Source of the DNA: Balneolales bacterium
Lineage (GTDB): Bacteria > Bacteroidota > Rhodothermia > Balneolales > Natronogracilivirgulaceae
Length of the DNA stretch: 15,159 nucleotides
Assembly (NCBI GenBank): GCA_007133875.1
Contig: SLLW01000351.1
Location: forward strand, 1-15,159
Direction: 5' to 3'
This document shows, piece by piece, positions 8,034-14,490 of the stretch; within the stretch, counting starts at the first letter, position 1, and the number at the start of each line of letters is the position of its first letter. Under the pieces are notes generated by a model. The model made no database searches, had not been told where the DNA came from, and saw only the letters and a list, made by a program, of their open reading frames with translations. The position numbers and the translations under genes were made by a program.

Positions 8034-8399
8034 ATGAGTAATTTTGTAAAAACAGCACGAAGAGCCAAAGTTCGGCGAAGGGTCCGCTCCAAAGTAACAG
8101 GATCTGCGGAAAAACCCCGTCTTTGTGTTTTTAAAAGTTCCAAGCATGTCTATGCCCAGTTGATCGACGATCAGGGGGGGCAAACACTTGCAGCCGCATC
8201 CACCTTATCGAAAGACCTGAAAAGCGATCTGAAGGGAAAGCCCAAGATGGATATGGCGGAGGAGATCGGTGAATATATTGGCAAAATTGCCAAAGAGAAG
8301 GGAATAACAAAAGCGGTATTTGACCGAAGCGGTTATAAATATCACGGAATTGTCAAAAACGTAGCCGAAGGTGCTCGTAAAGGAGGATTACAGTTTTAA
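8034..8399 (+). CDS. rplR: 50S ribosomal protein L18
   Basis: L18 (uL18) binds 5S rRNA together with L5. The 121-residue product has the basic N-terminal region (ARRAKVRRRVRSKVTGSAEK), the core PRLCVFKSSKHVYAQLIDDQ, and the C-terminal signature FDRSGYKYHGIVKNVAEGAR followed by KGGLQF. Length fits the family (about 117-122). Its ATG has a strong AGGAG upstream. Neighbouring rplF and rpsE are in canonical order. Confidence 0.97.
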   Translation: MSNFVKTARRAKVRRRVRSKVTGSAEKPRLCVFKSSKHVYAQLIDDQGGQTLAAASTLSKDLKSDLKGKPKMDMAEEIGEYIGKIAKEKGITKAVFDRSGYKYHGIVKNVAEGARKGGLQF

Positions 8400-8411
8400 T
8401 CCAAAGTCATT

Positions 8412-8939
8412 ATGCCAAAGATAAAAAGAAAACAGTATAACATTAAAGCCAGCGAGCTTAACCTTGAAGAACGGTTGGTCCATATAAACCGCGTTGCCAA
8501 GGTTGTAAAAGGTGGACGTCGATTCAGTTTCAATGCCATAGTCGTTGTTGGCAATAAGGATGGTATCGTCGGTCACGGATTGGGTAAGGCCAATGAAGTT
8601 GCCGATGCCATTCAGAAAGGTATAGATAATGCCAAGAAGAATCTGATCCGTGTTCCTCTTACAAAAACCAAATCGATACCACATTCAATTCTAGGGAAAT
8701 GCGGAGCCGGTAAAGTGTTGTTGCGTCCCGCATCTGACGGTACCGGGGTTATTGCAGGGGAGGCCGTTCGCGCCGTAGTTGAAAGTGCAGGGCTTAACAA
8801 CGTACTCTCCAAGTCTCTGGGTTCCGCCAATCCGCACAATGTGGTAAAAGCCTCATTTGATGCATTGAAAAGGCTCCAGGATCCAATCGAGATAGCGCAA
8901 CGAAGAAACGTGTCCCTGAAAAAAGTGTTTGAGGGTTGA
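8412..8939 (+). CDS. rpsE: 30S ribosomal protein S5
   Basis: S5 (uS5) works in decoding accuracy and the mRNA-entry helicase. The 175-residue product carries the double-stranded-RNA-binding-like N-terminal domain with signature [16 protein letters not shown] (27-42); the VKGGRRF loop is where spectinomycin-resistance changes occur in other bacteria. The C-terminal S5 fold includes [20 protein letters not shown] (98-117) and [17 protein letters not shown]. The next gene is rplO rather than rpmD, which usually follows. Confidence 0.98.
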   Translation: MPKIKRKQYNIKASELNLEERLVHINRVAKVVKGGRRFSFNAIVVVGNKDGIVGHGLGKANEVADAIQKGIDNAKKNLIRVPLTKTKSIPHSILGKCGAGKVLLRPASDGTGVIAGEAVRAVVESAGLNNVLSKSLGSANPHNVVKASFDALKRLQDPIEIAQRRNVSLKKVFEG

Positions 8940-8955
8940 ACGAATTATTAAATGC

Positions 8956-8960
8956 AAGGA
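8956..8960 (+). promoter_or_regulatory. Shine-Dalgarno sequence that decides the rplO start
   Basis: AAGGA lies 8 nt before the ATG at 8969. It favours this ATG over an in-frame TTG at 8936 that would overlap the rpsE stop. Confidence 0.55.
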
Positions 8961-8968
8961 TATCATCC

Positions 8969-9418
8969 ATGAAATTACATAGTCTTGTCTCCCCGGTTCC
9001 CAACAGAAAGACCCGTAAACGCGTAGGCCGCGGTGAGGGATCGGGACTGGGAAAACAGTCCGGGAAAGGACATAAAGGTCAGAAGGCCGGAAGCGGATAT
9101 TCCCAGAAGCGTGGCTTTGAAGGTGGACAGATGCCCCTTCAGCGTCGAATTCCCAAATTTGGATTCAAAAATCCGTTCCGGAAAGAGTACGTAGCACTGA
9201 ATCTCGACGCCATCGCAGATTTTCGCGAAAATAAAAAACTGGGCGATACCATTACCGTCGAAGATTTGGTAAAAGCAGGAATAGTTCATAAAAACGAATT
9301 GGTCAAGGTTCTCGGCCGTGGCGAAATAACTGACAAGATCTCCATTGAAGCGCACAGTTTCAGTAAATCTGCAGTTGAAAAAATTGAGAAAGCCGGCGGT
9401 TCTGTAACTAAAATCTGA
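8969..9418 (+). CDS. rplO: 50S ribosomal protein L15
   Basis: L15 (uL15) is a late-assembly 50S protein with a long RNA-penetrating N-terminal tail. I start it at the ATG giving MKLHSLVSPVPNRKTRKRVG, 149 residues, because family members begin this way and an AAGGA stands 8 nt upstream. A longer frame from TTG 8936 would add 11 unconserved residues. The glycine-rich tail GRGEGSGLGKQSGKGHKGQK (20-39) and QMPLQRRIPKFGF (54-66) are diagnostic; the C terminus has the usual SFSKSAVEKIEKAGG. Only 29 nt separate it from rpsE, leaving no room for rpmD (L30). Confidence 0.97.
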   Translation: MKLHSLVSPVPNRKTRKRVGRGEGSGLGKQSGKGHKGQKAGSGYSQKRGFEGGQMPLQRRIPKFGFKNPFRKEYVALNLDAIADFRENKKLGDTITVEDLVKAGIVHKNELVKVLGRGEITDKISIEAHSFSKSAVEKIEKAGGSVTKI

Positions 9419-9442
9419 AATATCATTGAGTCCTGAATCCGA

Positions 9443-10747
9443 ATGAGTTTGATTCAAAATTTCCAGAATATTTTTAAAATCGAGGAACTGCGTAAGCGGA
9501 TTCTCTATGTTGTCGGGATCCTGCTGATTTACCGGTTGGGCTCGTACATCACAATGCCCGGTGTCGATGCGTCAGAGCTGACAGCAACCACTGGAGCTGC
9601 AACAGATCTTCTCGGTCTGTTTGACCTTTTTGTTGGTGGTGCATTTGCCAGGGCCGGTGTATTTGCCCTGGGGATCATGCCTTACATTACAGCAGCGATT
9701 ATCATTCAGTTGATGGGTGCGGTCGTTCCCTATTTCCAGAAACTCCAACGAGAGGGGGAAGAGGGGCGCCGGAAAATCAATCAGTTGACTCGTTACGGTA
9801 CGGTTCTCATTACTCTGGTTCAGTCGATTGGCTTTTCCATTAACCTGATGAACACATCACCGGACGCCATCGTCGTCAGTAATACCGCATTTATTATTAC
9901 CGGTATGATTGTATTGACGGCCGGTACGGTATTTGTCATGTGGCTGGGGGAGCGCATTACCGAAAGGGGTATTGGAAATGGTATTTCCCTGCTCATTATG
10001 ATCGGGATTATCGCTGCATTGCCGACCAGTTTACTGAACGAAGTTCAGACCAAGGACAATATCATTATTGTATTGTTTGAACTGGGGGTCCTTGTACTTG
10101 TTATTGCTTCTGTTGTGCTGCTCACACAGGGACAGCGTCGAATACCTGTCCAGTATGCCAAACGAGTAGTTGGACGAAAGGTTTATGGCGGGACAACCCA
10201 GTACCTGCCACTCCGTGTCAATGCAGCAGGGGTTATGCCGATTATTTTTGCACAATCCATCATGTTTATTCCGAGTACCGTGGGTACTTTTTTCCCGGGG
10301 AATGAAACCGTCCAGATGCTGACGGCCTGGTCCAGTGATTTCACCGGAGTAGCCTACTCCATAATATTTGCAATTATTGTCGTGTTCTTCACGTTCTTCT
10401 ACACCGCGATTGTGATCAATCCGAAACAGATGGCCGACACGATGAAACAGCAAGGCGGATTTATTCCGGGTGTGAGGCCAGGCAAGCAGACCGTAGAGTT
10501 CATTGATAATATCCTTTCCCGGATTACGCTGCCAGGATCCATTTTTATAGCAATTGTAGCGATTCTTCCAGCAGTAGCCGCTAACTTCGGAGTTACTCCT
10601 GGATTTGCGATGTTCTATGGTGGAACGAGTTTGCTCATTATTGTGAGTGTCTCTCTGGATACCCTGCAGCAAATTGAAAGTCATTTGATGATGCGCCACT
10701 ACGACGGGTTTATGAAGACCGGTCGAATTCGTGGCAGAAGACGGTAA
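9443..10747 (+). CDS. secY: Preprotein translocase subunit SecY
   Basis: SecY is the channel of the Sec translocon in the inner membrane and works with SecE and SecA. The 434-residue product shows about ten hydrophobic segments. The plug region follows the first one (LLGLFDLFVGGAFARAG, 56-72). Family motifs are LGIMPYITAAIIIQL (76-90), GERITERGIGNGISLLI (169-185) and RVNAAGVMPIIFAQSI (258-273). The C terminus GTSLLIIVSVSLDTLQQIES continues [20 protein letters not shown], as in Bacteroidota SecY. The large cytoplasmic loop between segments eight and nine contains NPKQMADTMKQQGGFIPGVRPG. The 3' end overlaps the GTG start assigned to map by 17 nt. Confidence 0.98.
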   Translation: MSLIQNFQNIFKIEELRKRILYVVGILLIYRLGSYITMPGVDASELTATTGAATDLLGLFDLFVGGAFARAGVFALGIMPYITAAIIIQLMGAVVPYFQKLQREGEEGRRKINQLTRYGTVLITLVQSIGFSINLMNTSPDAIVVSNTAFIITGMIVLTAGTVFVMWLGERITERGIGNGISLLIMIGIIAALPTSLLNEVQTKDNIIIVLFELGVLVLVIASVVLLTQGQRRIPVQYAKRVVGRKVYGGTTQYLPLRVNAAGVMPIIFAQSIMFIPSTVGTFFPGNETVQMLTAWSSDFTGVAYSIIFAIIVVFFTFFYTAIVINPKQMADTMKQQGGFIPGVRPGKQTVEFIDNILSRITLPGSIFIAIVAILPAVAANFGVTPGFAMFYGGTSLLIIVSVSLDTLQQIESHLMMRHYDGFMKTGRIRGRRR

Positions 10748-11567
10748 ACCCACTGTGATATACCTGAAAAACGATAATGAAATTGAGAAAATGCGTGTAA
10801 GCGCGAAGCTGGTGTCCAGGACACTGGCTAAAGTTGCCGGATACATTCGGCACGGCGTGAGCACTGCCAAACTCAATGAAATTGCCGAAGAGTATATTGC
10901 CAGGAAGGGCGGAGTTCCCGCATTCAAGGGATATGGACCCAGAAGCAATCCGTTTCCGGGGGCACTCTGTATCTCTGTTAATGAAGAAGTCGTTCACGGG
11001 ATTCCCGGTGAACGAATTTTAAATGCCGGAGACATTGTCTCCATTGACTGTGGTATCCATTTGGATGGCTTTGTTGGCGATTCTGCCTACACATTTATTG
11101 TGGAAGAGTGCGATGACGAAACCATGGCACTCCTTAAACGCACAATAGAGTCACTCTATCTGGGCATCGAACAGGCCAGACATGGCAACAAAACCGGTGA
11201 TATTGGCAATGCAATTCAGACGCATTGCGAATCAGCCGGGTACGGAGTTATCCGTGAACTTGTTGGTCACGGCGTTGGCAGAAACCTGCATGAAGACCCC
11301 GCAATTCCCAATTATGGGAAACCGGGCCGGGGTAAAAGGCTTCGAAGCGGAACGACACTCGCTGTAGAGCCAATGATCACGATGGGTGGCCGTGAGATCA
11401 AAACCCTGAAAGACGGGTGGACCATCAAGACGGCTGATGGCAAGCGATCGGCACATTATGAGCATGACATTGTAGTCAGAGAAGGAGAAGCTGATATTTT
11501 GAGCACTTTTGACTATATTGAGGAGATAACCAAAATTCAAATTGACAGTATCGTAACCCATGGCTAA
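10731..11567 (+). CDS. map: Type I methionine aminopeptidase
   Basis: MetAP removes the initiator methionine from new proteins using two divalent metals. The metal ligands are visible: Asp106 in SIDCGIH, Asp117 in GDSAY, His180 in VGHGVGRN, Glu213 in AVEPM and Glu244 in HYEHD; substrate-binding His89 lies in EEVVHGIP. Numbering assumes the GTG at 10731 (278 residues), inside secY. An alternative GTG at 10755, 8 nt after the secY stop, would begin [17 protein letters not shown], which resembles the usual family N terminus better and gives 270 residues. Neither has a ribosome-binding site. The end overlaps infA by 8 nt. Function is certain, the start is not. Confidence 0.95.
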   Translation: MAEDGKPTVIYLKNDNEIEKMRVSAKLVSRTLAKVAGYIRHGVSTAKLNEIAEEYIARKGGVPAFKGYGPRSNPFPGALCISVNEEVVHGIPGERILNAGDIVSIDCGIHLDGFVGDSAYTFIVEECDDETMALLKRTIESLYLGIEQARHGNKTGDIGNAIQTHCESAGYGVIRELVGHGVGRNLHEDPAIPNYGKPGRGKRLRSGTTLAVEPMITMGGREIKTLKDGWTIKTADGKRSAHYEHDIVVREGEADILSTFDYIEEITKIQIDSIVTHG

Positions 11568-11778
11568 ACAAGAGCCCATTAAGCAGGAAGGAACGATCGT
11601 AGAAGCACTGCCCAATGCGCAGTTTCGCGTTGAGCTTGAAAATGGGCACGAGATTCTGGCACATGTATCGGGAAAAATGAGGATGTATTACATCAAGATT
11701 TTGCCTGGGGATAAGGTTACTGTGGAGATGTCTCCATATGATTTGAGTAAAGGAAGAATTACATATCGATATAAATAA
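11560..11778 (+). CDS. infA: Translation initiation factor IF-1
   Basis: IF-1 occupies the 30S A site during initiation and assists IF-2 and IF-3. The 72-residue product is one S1-type OB fold: [20 protein letters not shown] (8-27), [20 protein letters not shown] (28-47) and [20 protein letters not shown] followed by TYRYK. This is the standard bacterial IF-1 pattern and length. The ATG overlaps the 3' end of map, implying coupled translation. A 95-nt gap carrying the second copy of the duplicated leader element follows. Confidence 0.98.
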   Translation: MAKQEPIKQEGTIVEALPNAQFRVELENGHEILAHVSGKMRMYYIKILPGDKVTVEMSPYDLSKGRITYRYK

Positions 11779-11814
11779 GATTTTGAAACACCCTGGATTA
11801 CATTTTATAAAAGT

Positions 11815-11848
11815 GACAGATGATGGTTCCATGGGTGTTCCATCTGTC
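11815..11848 (+). other. Possible RNA stem-loop enclosing leader element copy B
   Basis: GACAGATG (11815-11822) is perfectly complementary to CATCTGTC (11841-11848), giving an 8-bp stem with an 18-nt loop that contains most of the conserved 18-mer. A smaller alternative hairpin, AUGG/CCAU around GUGUU (11831-11843), uses part of the same bases, so the two cannot form together. No U-tract follows, so this is not an intrinsic terminator. The long stem is not preserved in the copy before rplD, where only the small hairpin is common to both. Confidence 0.4.
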
Positions 11849-11863
11849 CAAAGAAATCAACAA
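11829..11863 (+). repeat. Duplicated leader element, copy B (upstream of rpmJ)
   Basis: The 18-mer ccatgggtgttccatctg (11829-11846), a 6-nt spacer and gaaatcaacaa (11853-11863) end 10 nt before the rpmJ ATG. It is the partner of the element at 1191-1225 before rplD. This copy is also open in frame with rpmJ from ATG codons at 11820 and 11823, so the region could be read as an 18-residue extension of L36; I regard that as unlikely. It stands at the head of the alpha-operon genes, where S4-controlled leaders are found in several bacteria, but its link to S4 is only a suggestion. Confidence 0.7.
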
Positions 11864-11873
11864 TTATAAGCAG

Positions 11874-11990
11874 ATGAAAACGAAAGCATCCGTTCGGAAA
11901 AGAGGCCCCGGCGACAAAATTGTCCGTCGAAAAGGGCGTGTTTATGTAATCAATAAAAAGAACCCTCGGAATAAACAACGACAAGGGTAA
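11874..11990 (+). CDS. rpmJ: 50S ribosomal protein L36, zinc-free form
   Basis: L36 (bL36) is the smallest 50S protein and stabilises a 23S rRNA junction. The 38-residue product begins [20 protein letters not shown] and ends [15 protein letters not shown]. The positions that hold the zinc ligands in the classical protein (CxxC, Cys, His) are here Gly11, Asp14, Asn27 and Asn33, so zinc cannot be bound in the normal way. Position between infA and rpsM is canonical. It has no Shine-Dalgarno sequence; the duplicated leader element ends 10 nt upstream. The frame is open to an ATG at 11820, but the family start is the one given. Confidence 0.96.
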   Translation: MKTKASVRKRGPGDKIVRRKGRVYVINKKNPRNKQRQG

Positions 11991-12008
11991 AAGCAGGAAA
12001 CCAGACGT

Positions 12009-12389
12009 ATGGCTCGAATTGCAGGAGTAGATTTACCAAAAAACAAACGTGGTGTCATTGGACTCACCTACATCTTCGGTATCGGCAGAACCCGTTCAAG
12101 AATTATACTTGAAAATCTGGGGATTGACCTGAACAAGAAAGTAAGTGACTGGGACGAGGATGAAGTATCCAAAATCCGGAAAGATATTGACGACGGATTA
12201 AAAACCGAAGGTGCACTGCGGTCGGAAGTAAACGCAAACATCAAGCGGTTAATGGATATTGGTTCCTATCGCGGTTTACGACACCGGAAAGGTCTGCCTC
12301 TGAGAGGGCAGCGCACCAAAACCAATGCACGTACCCGGAAAGGCAGACGTCGTACGGTTGCGGGTAAAAAAATAGCCCCCAGAAAGTAA
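12009..12389 (+). CDS. rpsM: 30S ribosomal protein S13
   Basis: S13 (uS13) in the 30S head contacts P-site tRNA and forms bridges with L5. The 126-residue product starts [20 protein letters not shown], has the helix-two-turn-helix [14 protein letters not shown] and the family signature [20 protein letters not shown] (84-103) followed by KTNARTRKG, ending in a basic tail. Length is typical. It begins 18 nt after rpmJ; an AGGA stands 11 nt before the ATG, a marginal ribosome-binding site. Confidence 0.98.
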   Translation: MARIAGVDLPKNKRGVIGLTYIFGIGRTRSRIILENLGIDLNKKVSDWDEDEVSKIRKDIDDGLKTEGALRSEVNANIKRLMDIGSYRGLRHRKGLPLRGQRTKTNARTRKGRRRTVAGKKIAPRK

Positions 12390-12413
12390 CAGTTTGACTT
12401 ACTCAGTTTAATT

Positions 12414-12815
12414 ATGGCAAAGAAACAAGCAAAGACAACGACTTCCAAAAAGAAAAAGAAGCAATTGGCCGACCCAAGTGGACGGGCGTACGTCAAAGCG
12501 ACTTTTAATAATGTAACGGTGACCATCACCGACAATGATGGGAATGTGATTTCCTGGTCTACTTCCGGGCGGGAAGGTTTTAAGGGTTCGCGCAAAAACA
12601 CCCCTTATGCTGCTCAGATGAGTTCTCAGACTGCTGCAAAGGCAGCTTACGACATGGGCCTCAGGAAAGTGGATGTCTTCGTAAGAGGTCCCGGATCGGG
12701 ACGCGAAGCAGCCATCCGGGCTTTAGCTACATCCGGACTGGAAGTTCAGGTTATTACCGATAAAACGGCGATTCCTCACAACGGATGCCGTCCTCCCAAG
12801 CGAAGAAGAGTCTAA
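12414..12815 (+). CDS. rpsK: 30S ribosomal protein S11
   Basis: S11 (uS11) forms part of the platform near the E-site mRNA. The 133-residue product has a Lys-rich N-terminal tail ([16 protein letters not shown]), then [18 protein letters not shown] (23-40), [20 protein letters not shown], the signature [15 protein letters not shown] (90-104) and the C-terminal [12 protein letters not shown]. Length and motifs are normal for Bacteroidota, where the tail is somewhat longer than in E. coli. It is followed 21 nt later by rpsD. Confidence 0.98.
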   Translation: MAKKQAKTTTSKKKKKQLADPSGRAYVKATFNNVTVTITDNDGNVISWSTSGREGFKGSRKNTPYAAQMSSQTAAKAAYDMGLRKVDVFVRGPGSGREAAIRALATSGLEVQVITDKTAIPHNGCRPPKRRRV

Positions 12816-12836
12816 AACAGATAGTCTATACACAAC

Positions 12837-13442
12837 ATGGCAAGATACACTGGTCCCAAGCAAAAACGAGCTAGAAGATTCAAAGAGCCGATTTTCGGTC
12901 CGAGCAAAGCGCTTGAGCGCAAGCCGTACGGACCCGGAGAGCATGGTCGCTCCCGGAGAATGAAAAAATCGGAATATGCAATTCAGCTCGATGAAAAACA
13001 GAAAGCCAAGTATACCTATGGTATGCTTGAGAAACAGTTCCGAAACCTGTTCCACAAGGCAAATGCCAAAGAGGGCATCACAGGTGAGAACCTCATGAAG
13101 TACCTGGAGTCCAGGCTGGACAATACCTTGTACCGTATGGGCTTTGCACGGACCCGGAGACAAGGGCGTCAGTTGGTCACACATCGTCATGTCGTGGTCA
13201 ATGGAAATATCGTTAATATTCCTTCCTACTCGGTACGGGCCGGTGATGTCATCACTATCCGACCGAAATCCAGGAACCTGGAAATCATTGACGATGCTGT
13301 TAAAAACACCAGTCGCCGCAAACATAAGTGGCTCGAAGTGGACAGAAAGTCACTGACCGGTAAGTTTCTGCATTATCCCGATATGGAAGATATTCCCGAG
13401 AATATCAATGTTCAGCTCATTGTAGAGTTGTATTCGAAGTAA
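12837..13442 (+). CDS. rpsD: 30S ribosomal protein S4, zinc-free form
   Basis: S4 (uS4) nucleates 30S assembly and in several bacteria represses translation of the alpha operon. The 201-residue product begins MARYTGPKQKRARRFKEPIF and has no cysteine in the N-terminal region, so it is the zinc-free type. The S4 RNA-binding domain is around 90-153 with LESRLDNTLYRMGFARTRRQ and GRQLVTHRHVVVNG. The end is NINVQLIVELYSK. Its place between rpsK and rpoA is canonical. If S4 autoregulation occurs here, the gap before rpmJ is the natural place for it. Confidence 0.98.
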   Translation: MARYTGPKQKRARRFKEPIFGPSKALERKPYGPGEHGRSRRMKKSEYAIQLDEKQKAKYTYGMLEKQFRNLFHKANAKEGITGENLMKYLESRLDNTLYRMGFARTRRQGRQLVTHRHVVVNGNIVNIPSYSVRAGDVITIRPKSRNLEIIDDAVKNTSRRKHKWLEVDRKSLTGKFLHYPDMEDIPENINVQLIVELYSK

Positions 13443-13483
13443 GTTTATCCAGAAGATTGTAATCCTAGTAAATCGTTTGCCAT

Positions 13484-14461
13484 ATGAGCACGAATAATTT
13501 GTTAATGCCCGACAGCCTGGTCGTAGAAGAGACCACAGAAAATTTCGGTAAATTTGTACTTCAGCCTCTCGAAAGAGGTTTCGGAGTGACCATTGGTAAT
13601 GCCTTCCGGCGTGTTTTGCTTTCATCCCTGCCGGGAATCGCTATTACCGCTGTGAAAATCCGTGGCGTCAAACATGAGTATTCCAGTATCGAAGGCGTAA
13701 CTGAAGACGTATACGACATCATACTGAACCTTAAAGAAATACGGTTTAAGCAGGTTGAACAGAGCAGTGGTGTAATAACCCTCCAGATGAAAGGTCCGGG
13801 TGTTCTGACAGCCCAGGCTATTGCTGATGCCACTGCGGAATACACCGTTTTGAATACGGATCAAACCATCGCAACACTTTCCGAAGATACCGAAATAGAA
13901 ATGGAGCTCCGGATGGGGCGCGGGAAAGGTTACGTCGATTCTGAAGAGTCATCCGACGAAAGTGATACCGATATTGACCTGATACCGGTAGATGCCATTT
14001 TTACACCGATCAGATCGGTTAAGTTTGATGTAGATAATGTACGGGTTGGACAGCGAACCGACTACGAAAAGCTCTCCATGGAAGTAACCACTGATGGTTC
14101 TATCAATCCCAAGGAAGCATTTACGATTGCCGGAAAAATTCTCAAGGATCATATTGAGAAGTTTATTACCGAACAGATCGAAGAACCTTTTTCACAGGAA
14201 GAAGATGAGGTAGATGCTGAGAAACTGCGTATCGCCAATATTCTGAAGACCAGCATTGAAGATCTTAATCTCAGTGTTCGTGCCTATAACTGCCTGAAAT
14301 CGGCCAATATCAATACCATTGCAGAACTGGTTTCCAAAGATGAGACCGAACTGCTGAAATTCAGAAATTTCGGTCGCAAGTCGCTTACCGAACTCATGGA
14401 AGTGATTGAAGAGAAGAACCTGAGTTTTGGTATGGATGTCGACAAGTATTTGGATGAATAA
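13484..14461 (+). CDS. rpoA: DNA-directed RNA polymerase subunit alpha
   Basis: The alpha dimer is the scaffold for RNA polymerase assembly, and its C-terminal domain binds promoter UP elements and activators. The 325-residue product has the N-terminal domain with GFGVTIGNAFRRVLLSSLPG (32-51) and the dimer/insert region with QRTDYEKLSMEVTTDGSI. An acidic surface loop EESSDESDTDID (154-165) and an acidic linker (235-247) come before the C-terminal domain. There, LSVRAYNCLKSA and FRNFGRKSLTEL include Arg266, Asn269, Gly297, Lys299 and Ser300, matching E. coli DNA-contact residues one position earlier. A 41-nt spacer precedes it, without a recognisable promoter. Confidence 0.99.
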   Translation: MSTNNLLMPDSLVVEETTENFGKFVLQPLERGFGVTIGNAFRRVLLSSLPGIAITAVKIRGVKHEYSSIEGVTEDVYDIILNLKEIRFKQVEQSSGVITLQMKGPGVLTAQAIADATAEYTVLNTDQTIATLSEDTEIEMELRMGRGKGYVDSEESSDESDTDIDLIPVDAIFTPIRSVKFDVDNVRVGQRTDYEKLSMEVTTDGSINPKEAFTIAGKILKDHIEKFITEQIEEPFSQEEDEVDAEKLRIANILKTSIEDLNLSVRAYNCLKSANINTIAELVSKDETELLKFRNFGRKSLTELMEVIEEKNLSFGMDVDKYLDE

Positions 14462-14490
14462 ATCACGATTAACGAAGTAATTAGAATATC

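Noticed and set aside
8936..8968. TTG-started N-terminal extension of L15 overlapping the rpsE stop
   Set aside because: The 11 extra residues do not resemble the L15 N terminus, whereas ATG 8969 has a ribosome-binding site at proper distance and matches the family start.
10031..10948. 305-codon open frame on the minus strand, opposite secY and map
   Set aside because: It lies wholly antisense to two clearly conserved genes, has no recognisable domain, and its composition is that of a reverse-strand shadow.
11799..11806. TACATTTT, resembling the Bacteroidota -7 box TAnnTTTG
   Set aside because: No -33 TTTG-type element lies at the required distance upstream, and the last base does not match. 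An internal promoter for rpmJ-rplQ is possible but not supported.
12723..13325. 200-codon minus-strand frame opposite rpsK and rpsD
   Set aside because: Antisense to well-conserved S11 and S4 coding sequence with no family resemblance of its own.
13943..13978. Acidic segment in RpoA (residues 154-165) that looked like an insertion
   Set aside because: E. coli alpha has a comparable acidic loop of similar length at this place, so it is ordinary variation.
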